Notes: generated by a model not told the origin, from the letters alone. 36,377 bases of DNA from an uncultured Actinomycetes bacterium (GCA_903874965.1 CAIQUD010000012.1:1-36377); one strand, 5' to 3'; positions 1 to 8,252 are shown, counted from the stretch's first letter. Translations and numbers: made by a program.

Positions 1-92
1 CCTACGGTTGCGGACCAGCGCCGGAATTTGACCGGCTTCCCCTCACCACTTCGGTACAGCCGCCGCAGGCTACCAGAGGGTAAGACGGCGGG
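1..92 (-). promoter_or_regulatory. Cobalamin (B12) riboswitch, 5' part, cut by window edge
   Basis: Read on the minus strand, this stretch carries the conserved core of the adenosylcobalamin riboswitch: GGGGAAGCCGGTCAAATTCC, then GGCGCTGGTCCGCAACCGTA. This matches the family pattern GGGAA-N-GGTG-N-AAnTCC-N-GCTG-N-CCGCAACTGT. The GCCGG and CCGGC segments can pair as the core stem. The 3' part, including the B12 box and the expression platform, lies to the left of base 1, so the controlled gene is outside the window and reads leftwards. Such elements usually repress cobalamin synthesis, transport, or B12-independent isozymes when B12 is present. The 5' boundary is estimated. Confidence 0.78.
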
Positions 93-98
93 AGAAGG

Positions 99-629
99 TC
101 AACCCTTGGGTTGAGGCCTCCAGAACGTTAAGAGCAGCGCCGCAGCGCCGAGTGATCCCGGCACGATGGTCAACAGCAAGTTGATGGTCGGATTCGAGAA
201 CCACCCAAGGGCTCGATCGAGTGACCATGCGCCTGCCCCGGTGCAACCAATGCCGATTGCGACCACGATGATCGTGAGCACGTACTCATAGCCTTCACCA
301 GGCCGAAAAATGAAGAAACCATTCTTCAGGTGATTGGTGATCAGCGCGACGAGCATGACGCCAAGTACTCCAGTAGCTGCCAGCGGCGTCGCAATACCCA
401 ACAACAACATCAGCCCGACGGCGAGCTCGGTCAGGCTTGCAGTCCACGCATGCAAGACGCCTGGCTTCATGCCAAGAGACTCGAACCAGCCGGCCGTCCC
501 CTTGATCTTTCCGCCGCCGAAGACGTGGTTGTAGCCATGGGCGAACATGACGATGCCAATGATGCACCTGATGGCGAGGAGCCCAAAGCTCACTGCCCCC
601 GGCTGCTGACTAAGTGTTGATCCGAGCAC
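99..629 (-). CDS. DoxX-family integral membrane protein
   Basis: This 176-residue protein has about four hydrophobic helices (roughly residues 14-35, 62-82, 84-103 and 118-140, with another apolar stretch near the C-terminus). It also has the DoxX-type N-terminal pattern of an early helix followed by a Gly-rich loop (HGYNHVFGGGKIKG). DoxX/MauE-like proteins are small quinone- or thiol-redox-associated membrane proteins, and no precise role can be assigned here. The start is a GTG at 629, chosen because AGGAGG lies seven bases upstream; an out-of-frame ATG sits in the spacer. The gene ends just before the riboswitch, which belongs to the next gene to the left. It is divergent from the kinase-like gene at 711. 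Confidence 0.75.
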   Translation of the reverse strand: MLGSTLSQQPGAVSFGLLAIRCIIGIVMFAHGYNHVFGGGKIKGTAGWFESLGMKPGVLHAWTASLTELAVGLMLLLGIATPLAATGVLGVMLVALITNHLKNGFFIFRPGEGYEYVLTIIVVAIGIGCTGAGAWSLDRALGWFSNPTINLLLTIVPGSLGAAALLLTFWRPQPKG

Positions 630-710
630 GGCATTCCTCCTTGCGGACGGTCATCAACCTAATCGTCGAGGGAGCGACTCCAGTGGACGGTCTAGGGCTA
701 GCGTGGCGGC

Positions 711-1760
711 GTGCAAGACGAGGCTCTTACCGATCTACCCGGAGTTGATCTAGGCCTCGTCGAGGCCTGGATGGATGCAGCGAGTCTCGGTGAGGGACCT
801 CTTGAATCGGTGAGCTTGCTTGCCGGTGGAACGCAGAACATCCTCGTCCGCTTTGAGCGTTCGGGAGAAGCCTTCGTGCTTCGACGGCCCCCACTCCACC
901 TACGCGAAGCGTCTAATGATGTCCTCCGACGCGAAGCCCGTCTTCTTGAGGCTCTCAACGAAACGGCGGTCCGAGCCCCCCGGCTACTGCTGGCTGATCC
1001 CGAGGGATCGGTTCTCGGTGTGGTGTCGTACCTCATGTCCGCCATCGACGGGATCAATGTGTCGAGCGGTCTTCCGAGCGCGTGGGGCGACGACCCAGCA
1101 GCTCGCCATCGGATGGGCCTCAGCACTATTGAACAACTCGCCGTGTTGGCATCAATCGATCACGTCGAACTCGGATTGGCTGATTACGGCCGGCCGGAAG
1201 GGTTCCTCCAGCGACAGGTCGATCGCTGGATGCGCGAGCTCGCGTCCTATGACGCGCTCGAGGGGTACCCGGGGCCAGACATTCCCGGTCTTGAAGAAGT
1301 TGCCGCATGGCTCCCCGCACACCTGCCCACGACACCGCAAATTGGCATCATGCATGGTGACTTCCACCTGGCAAATCTGCTCTTCGATTCAACGGAGCCG
1401 GAACTTCTTGGCATTGTCGACTGGGAAATGTCGACGATTGGTGACCCACTCGTCGATCTCGGTTGGCTTCTCGCAACTTGGCCCGGCGAAGGAGCCCTCG
1501 CCGTCGGTCCTGCCATGGCGTTCAATGGCTTGGAAGGCTTTGCAACTCCAGCCGAGCTCATTGCGCACTACGCAGAGTGTTCAGGACGCTCCGTTGATGA
1601 TGTCGATTTCTATGTGGTGCTTGCCTGTTTCAAACTCGGCATCATTCTTGAAGGTACCCATGCGAGAGCATTTGCGGGCCGAGCCGACAAGGCCGTCGGC
1701 GATCTTCTCCATGCAATCACGGTTGCGCTCTTTGAGAAGGCACTCAATCTCATTGCCTAG
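711..1760 (+). CDS. APH-like phosphotransferase (ACAD10/11 and LvaA type)
   Basis: This 349-residue kinase-fold protein belongs to the aminoglycoside-phosphotransferase superfamily. The catalytic loop is HGDFHLANLLFD (H215, D217, N222) and the metal-binding segment is IVDWEMSTIGDPLVDLGW (D237). The N-lobe has the Gly-rich LAGGTQN loop and VLRRPP, where many kinases have lysine. This variant is typical of the group linked to acyl-CoA dehydrogenases, such as the N-terminal half of ACAD10/11 and LvaA, which phosphorylate 4-hydroxyacyl-CoA rather than antibiotics. An ACAD10/11-type dehydrogenase (1865) and an SDR (3112) follow on the same strand, which supports that reading. The start is a GTG at 711 with GGCGG upstream. 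The substrate is inferred from family and context. Confidence 0.85.
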   Translation: MQDEALTDLPGVDLGLVEAWMDAASLGEGPLESVSLLAGGTQNILVRFERSGEAFVLRRPPLHLREASNDVLRREARLLEALNETAVRAPRLLLADPEGSVLGVVSYLMSAIDGINVSSGLPSAWGDDPAARHRMGLSTIEQLAVLASIDHVELGLADYGRPEGFLQRQVDRWMRELASYDALEGYPGPDIPGLEEVAAWLPAHLPTTPQIGIMHGDFHLANLLFDSTEPELLGIVDWEMSTIGDPLVDLGWLLATWPGEGALAVGPAMAFNGLEGFATPAELIAHYAECSGRSVDDVDFYVVLACFKLGIILEGTHARAFAGRADKAVGDLLHAITVALFEKALNLIA

Positions 1761-1864
1761 TCTTCGAGTAAACAACCGCCGAGGGGACGCAATGGCGAGA
1801 TGCGGGTCTTCGTTTTCTGCCGAGATTTCCACCAAATTGTCCATGCCGAACGCTGAGGAGCACC

Positions 1865-3100
1865 ATGCCAATTGATTTCACGCTCGACCCCGCCACGGAG
1901 GCAATTCGACTTCGTGTGCGCTCCTTCATCCAAGACACCGTTCTTCCAGCGGTCCGTGACTTCGATGACGAAGAAAAGGTCACAACCCGTGAGGAGTACT
2001 TGACGACGATTTTTCGTCTTCGCCAAAAGGCAAAAGACGAAGGGCTCTGGCTCCCTCACATGCCCAAGGAATGGGGCGGCATGGGTCTAGGACACGTTGA
2101 TCTCGCCATGGTGCAATCAGAGGCGGCAAAGACCCGACTCGGGCCCTGGATCCTCAACTGCCAGGCACCCGATGAGGGAAATATGCACACCCTGCTGCAC
2201 TGGGCGACTGACGAGCAAAAGGAGCAGTATCTCCGCCCGCTCCTCGATGGAAAGGTCATGAGTTGCTTCGCAATGACCGAGCCAGAGGTTGCAGGTTCTG
2301 ATCCAACACTCATTCAAACGACCGCCGTGCAAGACGGCGAGGAGTGGGTGATCAATGGACACAAGTGGTTCATCTCGAATGCACGCCGAGCGAACTTCGC
2401 GATCCTGATTGCTCGAACTGAGCTCGATGTTCCTCCAGGCGCACGTGGTGCCAACACAGCATTCCTCGTCGACATCCCATCTGAAGGTTGGACGGACGTC
2501 CGCGAAGTTGAGACGATGCACGGCTCGACAGGCCACTCAGAAATCCGCATCACGGACCTCAGAGTCCACGAGTCGAAGATCTTGGGTGGAAGAGGAAACG
2601 GGCATCGCCTCGGTCAATACCGCCTCGGACCAGCTCGACTTGCGCACTGCATGCGTTGGATTTCTCAGGCGGAGACCGCGCTCGACATGATGGTTGATCG
2701 CTCACTCAATCGCTACAGCCACGGATCGCTCCTGGCCGAAAAGCAGGGAATTCAGTGGATGATCGCCGACTCGGCCATGGAGCTCTACCAAGGGAAGCTG
2801 ATGGTGCTCCACGCTGCTTCGAAGATCGATGCAGGCGTCGATTTCCGCACTGAAGTTTCCATGGCAAAACACTTCGTCGCTAATGCACTCAACCGAATTA
2901 TCGATCGAGCCATTCAAGTTCATGGGGCCCTCGGTTACTCAACGGATACCCCCCTTGCCAACATGTACCAACACGCTCGATGGGCTCGTTTCGCCGATGG
3001 GGCAGATGAGATTCACCAGATGAGAATCGCTCAGAACGCGATCGCTGCATTCCGAAACCATGGAACAACGAGAACCGCCACCGGCGATCTCCCAATTTGA
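1865..3100 (+). CDS. Acyl-CoA dehydrogenase, ACAD10/11-like
   Basis: This 411-residue FAD enzyme has the full acyl-CoA dehydrogenase fold: an N-terminal helical domain (1-135), a middle beta domain with FAMTEPEVAGSDP (135-147) and WVINGHKWFISNA (161-173), and a C-terminal helical domain with QVHGALGY (351-358). Near the C-terminus, where ordinary family members carry YEGT with the catalytic Glu, it reads FADGADEIH, placing Asp378 there. The ADG-x-DE-x-H form is the signature of ACAD10/11 and LvaC-type enzymes, which act on 4-phosphoryloxy-acyl-CoA. The ATG at 1865 follows GAGGAGCACC. The 104-base gap after the kinase gene holds no convincing gene. The family is clear; the substrate is inferred. 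Confidence 0.9.
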   Translation: MPIDFTLDPATEAIRLRVRSFIQDTVLPAVRDFDDEEKVTTREEYLTTIFRLRQKAKDEGLWLPHMPKEWGGMGLGHVDLAMVQSEAAKTRLGPWILNCQAPDEGNMHTLLHWATDEQKEQYLRPLLDGKVMSCFAMTEPEVAGSDPTLIQTTAVQDGEEWVINGHKWFISNARRANFAILIARTELDVPPGARGANTAFLVDIPSEGWTDVREVETMHGSTGHSEIRITDLRVHESKILGGRGNGHRLGQYRLGPARLAHCMRWISQAETALDMMVDRSLNRYSHGSLLAEKQGIQWMIADSAMELYQGKLMVLHAASKIDAGVDFRTEVSMAKHFVANALNRIIDRAIQVHGALGYSTDTPLANMYQHARWARFADGADEIHQMRIAQNAIAAFRNHGTTRTATGDLPI

Positions 3101-3111
3101 ACGGAGCAATC

Positions 3112-3864
3112 ATGACGAACCTTCAAGCCGGCCAGGTGGCCTTTCTTACTGGCGCTGCGAATGGCATTGGTGAAGCCGTAGCGCGACGTTTGGCTGCTGC
3201 TGGGCTCAAGCTGAGCCTCTCCGATGTCGACGACGTTCGCGGTAAGGCGTTGGCCGACGAACTTGGAGCGCACTACATCCACTGCGATACGTCAATCCTT
3301 TCTGACAATGAAGCAGCGATTGCATCGACGATTGAACAATTTGGGTCACTTGACCTTGCCTTTCTCAACGCCGGCATTACCTCGGGATGCGGCATCGAGG
3401 GTGACTTCGACCTCGAGCGATACCGAAAGGCGATGGGCGTCAACCTTGATGGCGTGGTCTTCGGTGTCCACGCTGCCCTCCCAGCGTTGAAGGCCAATGG
3501 TGGAGGACAGATCATTGCAACCGCATCCATGGCTGGAGTTGTTGCGGTCCCGTTTGACCCGTTCTATGCCGCCAATAAGCACGCCGTTGTGGGTCTCGTC
3601 AGATCCCTGGGCGTCACGCTCAACCCTGCTGATGGTGTCCGGGTCAATGCCCTTTGTCCCTCATTTGCCGCAACCAACATCATTGAAGCCATCAAGCCCT
3701 TCCTTGAAGAGACCGGATTCCCAATCCTTCCTGTCGAAAAGGTGGTCGATGCGTTCGAGATCATCGCCAACTCGACGACCACGGGCGAGTGCTACTACGT
3801 GATCGTTGGCCGTGAGAGCGAGCCATTTCGGTTCCGCAATGCTCCTGGCGGGCTGCTCGGCTGA
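3112..3864 (+). CDS. Short-chain dehydrogenase/reductase (SDR)
   Basis: This 250-residue classical SDR has a Rossmann nucleotide-binding motif TGAANGIG (13-20), the NAG motif (86-88), and catalytic Ser139 (in IIATAS) and Tyr152/Lys156 (YAANK). An Asp after the second strand (SLSDVDD) suggests preference for NAD(H). The open frame reaches back to a TTG at 3097 that overlaps the preceding stop. I chose the ATG at 3112 because it is preceded by ACGGAGC and begins MTNLQAGQVAFLTGAANG, a normal SDR N-terminus. It lies 11 bases after the ACAD gene, so the two are very likely co-transcribed. In an Lva-like pathway it would interconvert 4-oxo- and 4-hydroxyacyl-CoA, but it could be any hydroxyacyl or sterol dehydrogenase. 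Confidence 0.88.
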   Translation: MTNLQAGQVAFLTGAANGIGEAVARRLAAAGLKLSLSDVDDVRGKALADELGAHYIHCDTSILSDNEAAIASTIEQFGSLDLAFLNAGITSGCGIEGDFDLERYRKAMGVNLDGVVFGVHAALPALKANGGGQIIATASMAGVVAVPFDPFYAANKHAVVGLVRSLGVTLNPADGVRVNALCPSFAATNIIEAIKPFLEETGFPILPVEKVVDAFEIIANSTTTGECYYVIVGRESEPFRFRNAPGGLLG

Positions 3865-3924
3865 TCTTGCTGAGGGGCTCTGCGCCCGCAGTACACTCGA
3901 TACGACCTACACAGGGAGGCCCAC

Positions 3925-5220
3925 ATGGCTACTTCGAGCGATCTCGTCCAAGAACTCACCGCATGGCTTACCGAGAACTGGGATCCAGACCTCACCGTTG
4001 GCGAGTGGTGGGACAGGCTCGGCATGTCCGGCTGGGCCGCGCCCTCCTACCCGACCGACGCGTATGGCAAGGGCCTGAGTCGCGAAGACTCCGTCAAGGT
4101 GCAGCAGACCATTGCGGAGTTTGGTGCGCTTGGTGCTCCTGGTGGTCTTGGACTACTCCTCGCCGGTCCGACGATCGCAACCCACGGAACTCGCGAGCAA
4201 AAGGATCTCTACCTCCCTGCGATCGTGACCGGAAAGGCCGCGTGGTGCCAGCTCTTCTCCGAGCCAGGTGCGGGCTCTGACCTTGCTGGCCTTGGAACCA
4301 AGGCAATCAAGGACGGCGAGGAATGGTTGGTCAACGGCCAGAAGGTGTGGACCTCCGGCGGAAAGCTCGCCGACATGGGCATGCTCATCGCGCGAACAGA
4401 TGTCAACGTTCCAAAGCACCAGGGCATTTCGTACTTTGCTTTCGACATGCACCAAGACGGCGTCGACATCCGACCGCTTCGTGAAATGACGGGACAAGCA
4501 CTCTTCAATGAGGTGTTCCTCACCGACACGACGGTTCCTGACGCTGCGCTCATTGGTGGCTTGAACAATGGTTGGGCTGTTGCCAACACCACGTTGGCAT
4601 TCGAGCGGGCCGGCCTCGGCGCTGGCGGAGGCAATGAATCCGGTGGTGCGGCACAACCAGGAACAATTGCTGGCGACCTCGATCGTCGCGTTGGGGACTT
4701 CGTCTCGAGCGGAGGCCGTCGACGTGCAGGTGGCCCTGGAGGCGTCGGTGGCCTGACGGCACTCTTGATCCAACAGGCAAAGCAAACTGGACAGTCTGCT
4801 GACGCAGGCGTCCGCCAGAACTTGGCGCAGCTCTACATCATGAATGAAATCGCTCGGATGAACAATGCGCGCTCGAAGGGTATGAAGTCGAAGGGCCAAG
4901 ACATTCCAGGACTCGGCAATATTGCCAAGTTGTCCATGAGTCGAATTTTGCGGCTAGCCCGCGACACCGGTTTCTCACTCCTTGGTCCGGCTGGAACGGT
5001 CTTTGCCTACAAGTCCGATGAGCGAGAGGCAGGCGAAGAGTTCGGTGGACCATTCGCTGCCTCAATCATCTCGCTCGGCCTCTTTGCCCAAGGTCCTCAG
5101 ATCTACGGTGGCACCGACGAAATTCAGCACAACATCATTGGCGAGCGCGTCCTTGGGCTGTCAAAAGAGCCGAACAATGACAAAGTGACGCCATTCTCCG
5201 AATTGCCGAAGAACGGTTGA
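3925..5220 (+). CDS. Acyl-CoA dehydrogenase with Gly-rich insertion
   Basis: This 431-residue acyl-CoA dehydrogenase has CQLFSEPGAGSDLA (about 111-124) and WLVNGQKVWTSGGKLAD (about 133-149) in the middle domain, and the C-terminal signature IYGGTDEIQHNIIGERVLGL. The usual catalytic Glu position reads Gly (YGGT rather than YEGT), as in several actinobacterial FadE subunits that use a Glu elsewhere or act in heteromers. Residues about 231-285 form an unusual Gly/Ala/Arg-rich segment (AGGGNESGGAAQPG, then SGGRRRAGGPGGVGG) between the beta and C-terminal domains. The ATG at 3925 is preceded by a strong GGGAGG. It follows the SDR after 60 bases and may have its own promoter. Confidence 0.88.
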   Translation: MATSSDLVQELTAWLTENWDPDLTVGEWWDRLGMSGWAAPSYPTDAYGKGLSREDSVKVQQTIAEFGALGAPGGLGLLLAGPTIATHGTREQKDLYLPAIVTGKAAWCQLFSEPGAGSDLAGLGTKAIKDGEEWLVNGQKVWTSGGKLADMGMLIARTDVNVPKHQGISYFAFDMHQDGVDIRPLREMTGQALFNEVFLTDTTVPDAALIGGLNNGWAVANTTLAFERAGLGAGGGNESGGAAQPGTIAGDLDRRVGDFVSSGGRRRAGGPGGVGGLTALLIQQAKQTGQSADAGVRQNLAQLYIMNEIARMNNARSKGMKSKGQDIPGLGNIAKLSMSRILRLARDTGFSLLGPAGTVFAYKSDEREAGEEFGGPFAASIISLGLFAQGPQIYGGTDEIQHNIIGERVLGLSKEPNNDKVTPFSELPKNG

Positions 5221-5284
5221 CGTTTCCTGAACAAGTTGTTCGGCCCGAACGGTTCGTCCGTCTGTGCTGTGCTACGCGTTGAGG

Positions 5285-5716
5285 ATGCATTTTCGTCAAC
5301 TTTTCCCCCTGCTGCTTGTTGCTGCGGGCGCATCAGCGTGCGGTGGGAACGGCATCGCCGGATTGACCGGAAATGGTTCAATTCCAACGCAACGTGAAGC
5401 AGCGATTGCCGACTGCACTGGCCACCGAAATGTTCGACCAGTAACCATCGTCCTTTCATGCGCTGACGGCAATGCACTTGTCAGTCACGCCACATGGAGC
5501 GCATGGGGCAAAGAGAGTGCAACCGGAAGAGGAGTTTTGAGGCAGAACGCCTGTCGTCCCACCTGCGCGTCAAGTTCCTTTACCTCACGAGAGGTCCTGC
5601 TTTATGCGACCTTGCCATCTGGTCCGTCGGCCTCCCCATCGTTTACCTCACTCACCGTCACGCCATCAGGTGGCGATGGCATACCGGTGATTTACCGACT
5701 GAAGGAGTCCTCATGA
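5285..5716 (+). CDS. Secreted lipoprotein-like protein of unknown function
   Basis: This protein of about 143 residues starts MHFRQLFPLLLVAAGASACGG, which is a short positive N-terminus, a hydrophobic core and a cysteine at position 19, as in a lipoprotein signal. The lipobox is weak (ASAC rather than LxxC). The body contains HATWSAWGKESATGRG followed by a Cys-x3-Cys pair (CRPTC) and TSREVLLYATLPSG. This pattern recalls small secreted actinobacterial proteins of unknown role. A GTG at 5264 is in frame, but the ATG at 5285 gives the better signal peptide. Its stop overlaps the next gene's ATG (ATGA), so the two are probably translated together. Function unknown. Confidence 0.65.
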   Translation: MHFRQLFPLLLVAAGASACGGNGIAGLTGNGSIPTQREAAIADCTGHRNVRPVTIVLSCADGNALVSHATWSAWGKESATGRGVLRQNACRPTCASSSFTSREVLLYATLPSGPSASPSFTSLTVTPSGGDGIPVIYRLKESS

Positions 5717-7152
5717 GGCGTCTGTTCCTCATTGCTGTTTCGGTAATCGGCTTACTTCCCGTCCTTGGAAGTGGAACCGCTGGAGCGGGACCCGTCGGAG
5801 GTGCCTTTGTCGTCTCGTCACCGTTTCCCGGGACAGGCGAGGCCATTGCGTGCAAGTCGACGGCCGCTTGCGTGCTGCTCGGCCAAACGCTCGGGAGAAC
5901 AGGAGTCCTGCCTCTCGCAGGGAAGTGGTCGCCAACAGCTACGGGGTTGACGAAAAGCCAGCCTCAGTCCCGTTCTCCCATTGGCAATCAGGTCAACGGA
6001 CTTTCTTGTTACGGAGAGTCCTGCGTTGCTGTTGGTTCCGTCAGCAATGGAGTCACCACGACGGTGCATCGGATTGATGTGCTGACGGCAACTGGTTGGA
6101 AATCTTCATTGCTTCCTGCTGCACACCGTGGGGCAAATGCTCTCTATGCCGTCTCCTGCTCCACGCCGACCCTTTGCATGGCGGTCGGCACCGTTGCGAC
6201 TGGACAACGTTCCTCGCAGACTCATTCGGCAATTGTGAGTTTGAGTGTGAGCCCGCAGGGAGACATCAGCGCTCAATCCTTGACGCATCCGCAGACAGGA
6301 ACGATTGACTCAATGACCTCGATCTCGTGTCCGATGGCTTCGTTCTGCGTGGCGGTTGGAACGACCTTTGGTGGACCGGGTCGTCAGTGGATGCCCCTCG
6401 TCGAAACGTTCGACGGTACGACGTGGAGCCAGCAGTCGGTAGGCGGGCTTGCCTCGGGATACCTCCTCGGTGTTTCATGCTCGTCGCCGACATCTTGTGT
6501 CGCCGTTGGATCGACCAATGGCTTGACTAACGCAACGACCCGACCAATCGCCGTTTCCTACAGCGGCGGAAAGTGGACTGGACAAATCCTCAATCGGAGT
6601 GGTGTCGCCCTCAACGCAATATCCTGTTTCGGACCTCAGGTCTGCATGGCAGTTGGTTCTCAGAGCTTCGGGCTGGCGACGGTGCCACAGGTGTTCTCTG
6701 ATCAAGGAGGAGCGTGGAACCCCACAAAGATGCCGGCACTGCCCGCAGGATCAAGTGGTGGTGAGTGGCGGAGCGTGACCTGCCTCAATGCCAATCAGTG
6801 CCACCTCTTCGGAACAACGACACGACGAGGACAGCCAACAGTGCTGCTTGGAACCCCAACAGGGCCAAACCTTCGAGCCGTGTCGCCATCAACTGGGCCG
6901 GTTGCTGGAGGAACGAGCGTGCAACTCCTTGGGATCAACTTCTCTCGGGGCATGACTGTCCGATTCGGGACGACCATTGCCCGGTCTGTCCACTTCCGCT
7001 CGAGTCAAGTAGCAACCGTGATCGCTCCCCCGCATGTAGCCGCTGGAGTCGACATCACCGTGACGACGCCGTTCGGCACCTCGGTCATTGCACCGGTGGA
7101 TGCCTTCACCTACGTGAGCCCAACAGCGCCAGGAACCCTTCCGACCACCTAA
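5713..7152 (+). CDS. Secreted seven-repeat propeller-like protein with IPT/TIG domain
   Basis: This 479-residue exported protein begins MRRLFLIAVSVIGLLPVLGS, a signal peptide with likely cleavage near residue 25. It then holds seven repeats spaced about 50 residues apart, each with a cysteine pair followed by a VG-type strand: ACKSTAACVLLG (47/53), SCYGESCVAVG (99/104), SCSTPTLCMAVG (149/155), SCPMASFCVAVG (206/212), SCSSPTSCVAVG (256/262), SCFGPQVCMAVG (305/311) and TCLNANQCHLFG (357/363). Seven such repeats suggest a seven-bladed beta-propeller with one disulfide per blade. Residues about 386-468 are an IPT/TIG immunoglobulin-like domain (SPSTGPVAGGTSVQLLG). The frame is open upstream to 5494, but the ATG at 5713 has AAGGAG before it and creates the signal. 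Probably extracellular; ligand unknown. Confidence 0.8.
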   Translation: MRRLFLIAVSVIGLLPVLGSGTAGAGPVGGAFVVSSPFPGTGEAIACKSTAACVLLGQTLGRTGVLPLAGKWSPTATGLTKSQPQSRSPIGNQVNGLSCYGESCVAVGSVSNGVTTTVHRIDVLTATGWKSSLLPAAHRGANALYAVSCSTPTLCMAVGTVATGQRSSQTHSAIVSLSVSPQGDISAQSLTHPQTGTIDSMTSISCPMASFCVAVGTTFGGPGRQWMPLVETFDGTTWSQQSVGGLASGYLLGVSCSSPTSCVAVGSTNGLTNATTRPIAVSYSGGKWTGQILNRSGVALNAISCFGPQVCMAVGSQSFGLATVPQVFSDQGGAWNPTKMPALPAGSSGGEWRSVTCLNANQCHLFGTTTRRGQPTVLLGTPTGPNLRAVSPSTGPVAGGTSVQLLGINFSRGMTVRFGTTIARSVHFRSSQVATVIAPPHVAAGVDITVTTPFGTSVIAPVDAFTYVSPTAPGTLPTT

Positions 7153-7173
7153 TCGCTCGGTAGCATCTCGGTC

Positions 7174-7974
7174 ATGGCTGATCTGTCGACGTATTCCAAG
7201 CACCGCATCACCATTAATGGGGAAACTAAGAACGTGTTCCGAAAGGGCACAGGACCTTGCGTGATTGTGATGTCGGAAATTCCTGGCATCACGCCATTGG
7301 TCCTTGACTTTGCTGACCACGTCGTTGAACGAGGCATGTCGGTGTCGCTGCCGCAGCTCTTCGGCACACCAGGCAAGTCCCCCTCGATGCCCTACGCACT
7401 CCGATCGCTCGCACGGGCTTGCGTTTCAAAGGAATTCTCGATTCTCGCGACCGGAAAGGCGAGCCCCGTCACGGTCTGGCTCCGAGGCCTCGCGGCCATT
7501 GAACACGAACGATGCGGTGGCCCCGGCGTTGGTGCCGTTGGCATGTGCCTGACGGGTGGTTTTGCCCTCGCGATGATGGTCGATGATGTCGTGGTCGCAC
7601 CGGTGTTGTCACAACCATCGCTACCCGCTCCGTCGGGTCGAAAGGCTAAAGAGCGCGCCGCAGACCTTGGGGTGAGTTCCTCTGACCTCGTCACCATCAA
7701 GAAGCGAGTCGCTGATGGTGCTTGCGTGCTCGGCCTCCGCTTTACCGGCGACAAGATGGTTCCCGCAGCGAGATTTGCGTCACTGCGACGTGAACTCGGC
7801 GAAGGATTCATTGGCGTCGAACTTGACTCCTCTGAGGGCAATCCCTACGGGCACCCAACTGCCGCGCACTCAGTGCTTACCGAACACCTCAACGCAGAGG
7901 AAGGATCCCCAACAATGGCGGCACTTAACCAGGTGCTCGACTTCTTTCAGGACCGATTGAATATCGCTCGTTAA
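7174..7974 (+). CDS. Dienelactone hydrolase family protein
   Basis: This 266-residue alpha/beta hydrolase is of the dienelactone-hydrolase family. The nucleophile elbow is GMCLTGG with Cys125 instead of Ser, the hallmark of the family. MSEIPGI provides the Glu (E35) that positions the cysteine. The acid is probably the Asp in RFTGDKMVP, and the histidine is probably in GHPTAAHSVL near the C-terminus. These enzymes cleave enol-lactones in chloroaromatic catabolism, but most genomic members are uncharacterised esterases. It is a cytoplasmic protein with no signal. The gene ends on a TTAA that also contains the stop of the convergent DUF3039 gene. Confidence 0.83.
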   Translation: MADLSTYSKHRITINGETKNVFRKGTGPCVIVMSEIPGITPLVLDFADHVVERGMSVSLPQLFGTPGKSPSMPYALRSLARACVSKEFSILATGKASPVTVWLRGLAAIEHERCGGPGVGAVGMCLTGGFALAMMVDDVVVAPVLSQPSLPAPSGRKAKERAADLGVSSSDLVTIKKRVADGACVLGLRFTGDKMVPAARFASLRRELGEGFIGVELDSSEGNPYGHPTAAHSVLTEHLNAEEGSPTMAALNQVLDFFQDRLNIAR

Positions 7975-8252
7975 GAAGGTACGTCCCAGCCGCGCTTTTT
8001 TGCTTCGTCTTTACAGGTGGGACAGAGCGGATAGCGCTCAGGGTTGCGATTCGGCACCCAAACTTTGCCGCAGAGAGCCGTGACCGGCGCTCCAGTCACA
8101 ATTGATTCAACCACACTCGTTCCAACAGGAATGAAGTCGCCCTTCTTTGGGGTGAAGCCTTCCAAGATGATGTGCGAAAAGCGTTCGTGGTCGCCATCAT
8201 CAAGGACAGGATCGGCGAGGTTCGGCTTGATGGTTTCGAGCGGCATGGTCAC
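7971..8252 (-). CDS. DUF3039 family protein
   Basis: This 93-residue protein has the features of actinobacterial DUF3039: a central GDHERFSHI segment, then GAPVTALCGKVWVPNRNPERYPLCPTC. The cysteines in ALCGK and LCPTC could bind a metal ion, but this is unproven. The frame starts at GTG 8252; the ATG two codons later (8246) is equally plausible and neither has a clear ribosome-binding site. The role of the family is unknown. It is convergent with the dienelactone hydrolase (shared TTAA stop) and divergent from the MFS gene, with a 133-base gap that probably holds both promoters. Confidence 0.8.
   Translation of the reverse strand: MTMPLETIKPNLADPVLDDGDHERFSHIILEGFTPKKGDFIPVGTSVVESIVTGAPVTALCGKVWVPNRNPERYPLCPTCKDEAKKRGWDVPS

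Noticed and set aside
692-701. CTAGGGCTAG palindrome before the kinase gene
   Set aside because: It is only four-base arms and can arise by chance; there is no regulator nearby to support it.
820-1875. Long open frame overlapping the kinase gene
   Set aside because: It is Ser/Arg/Cys-rich with no recognisable motif, and the other frame has the clear APH motifs.
5494-5712. Longer start for the seven-repeat propeller protein
   Set aside because: It overlaps the lipoprotein-like gene, and only the ATG at 5713 gives a signal peptide with a good ribosome-binding site.
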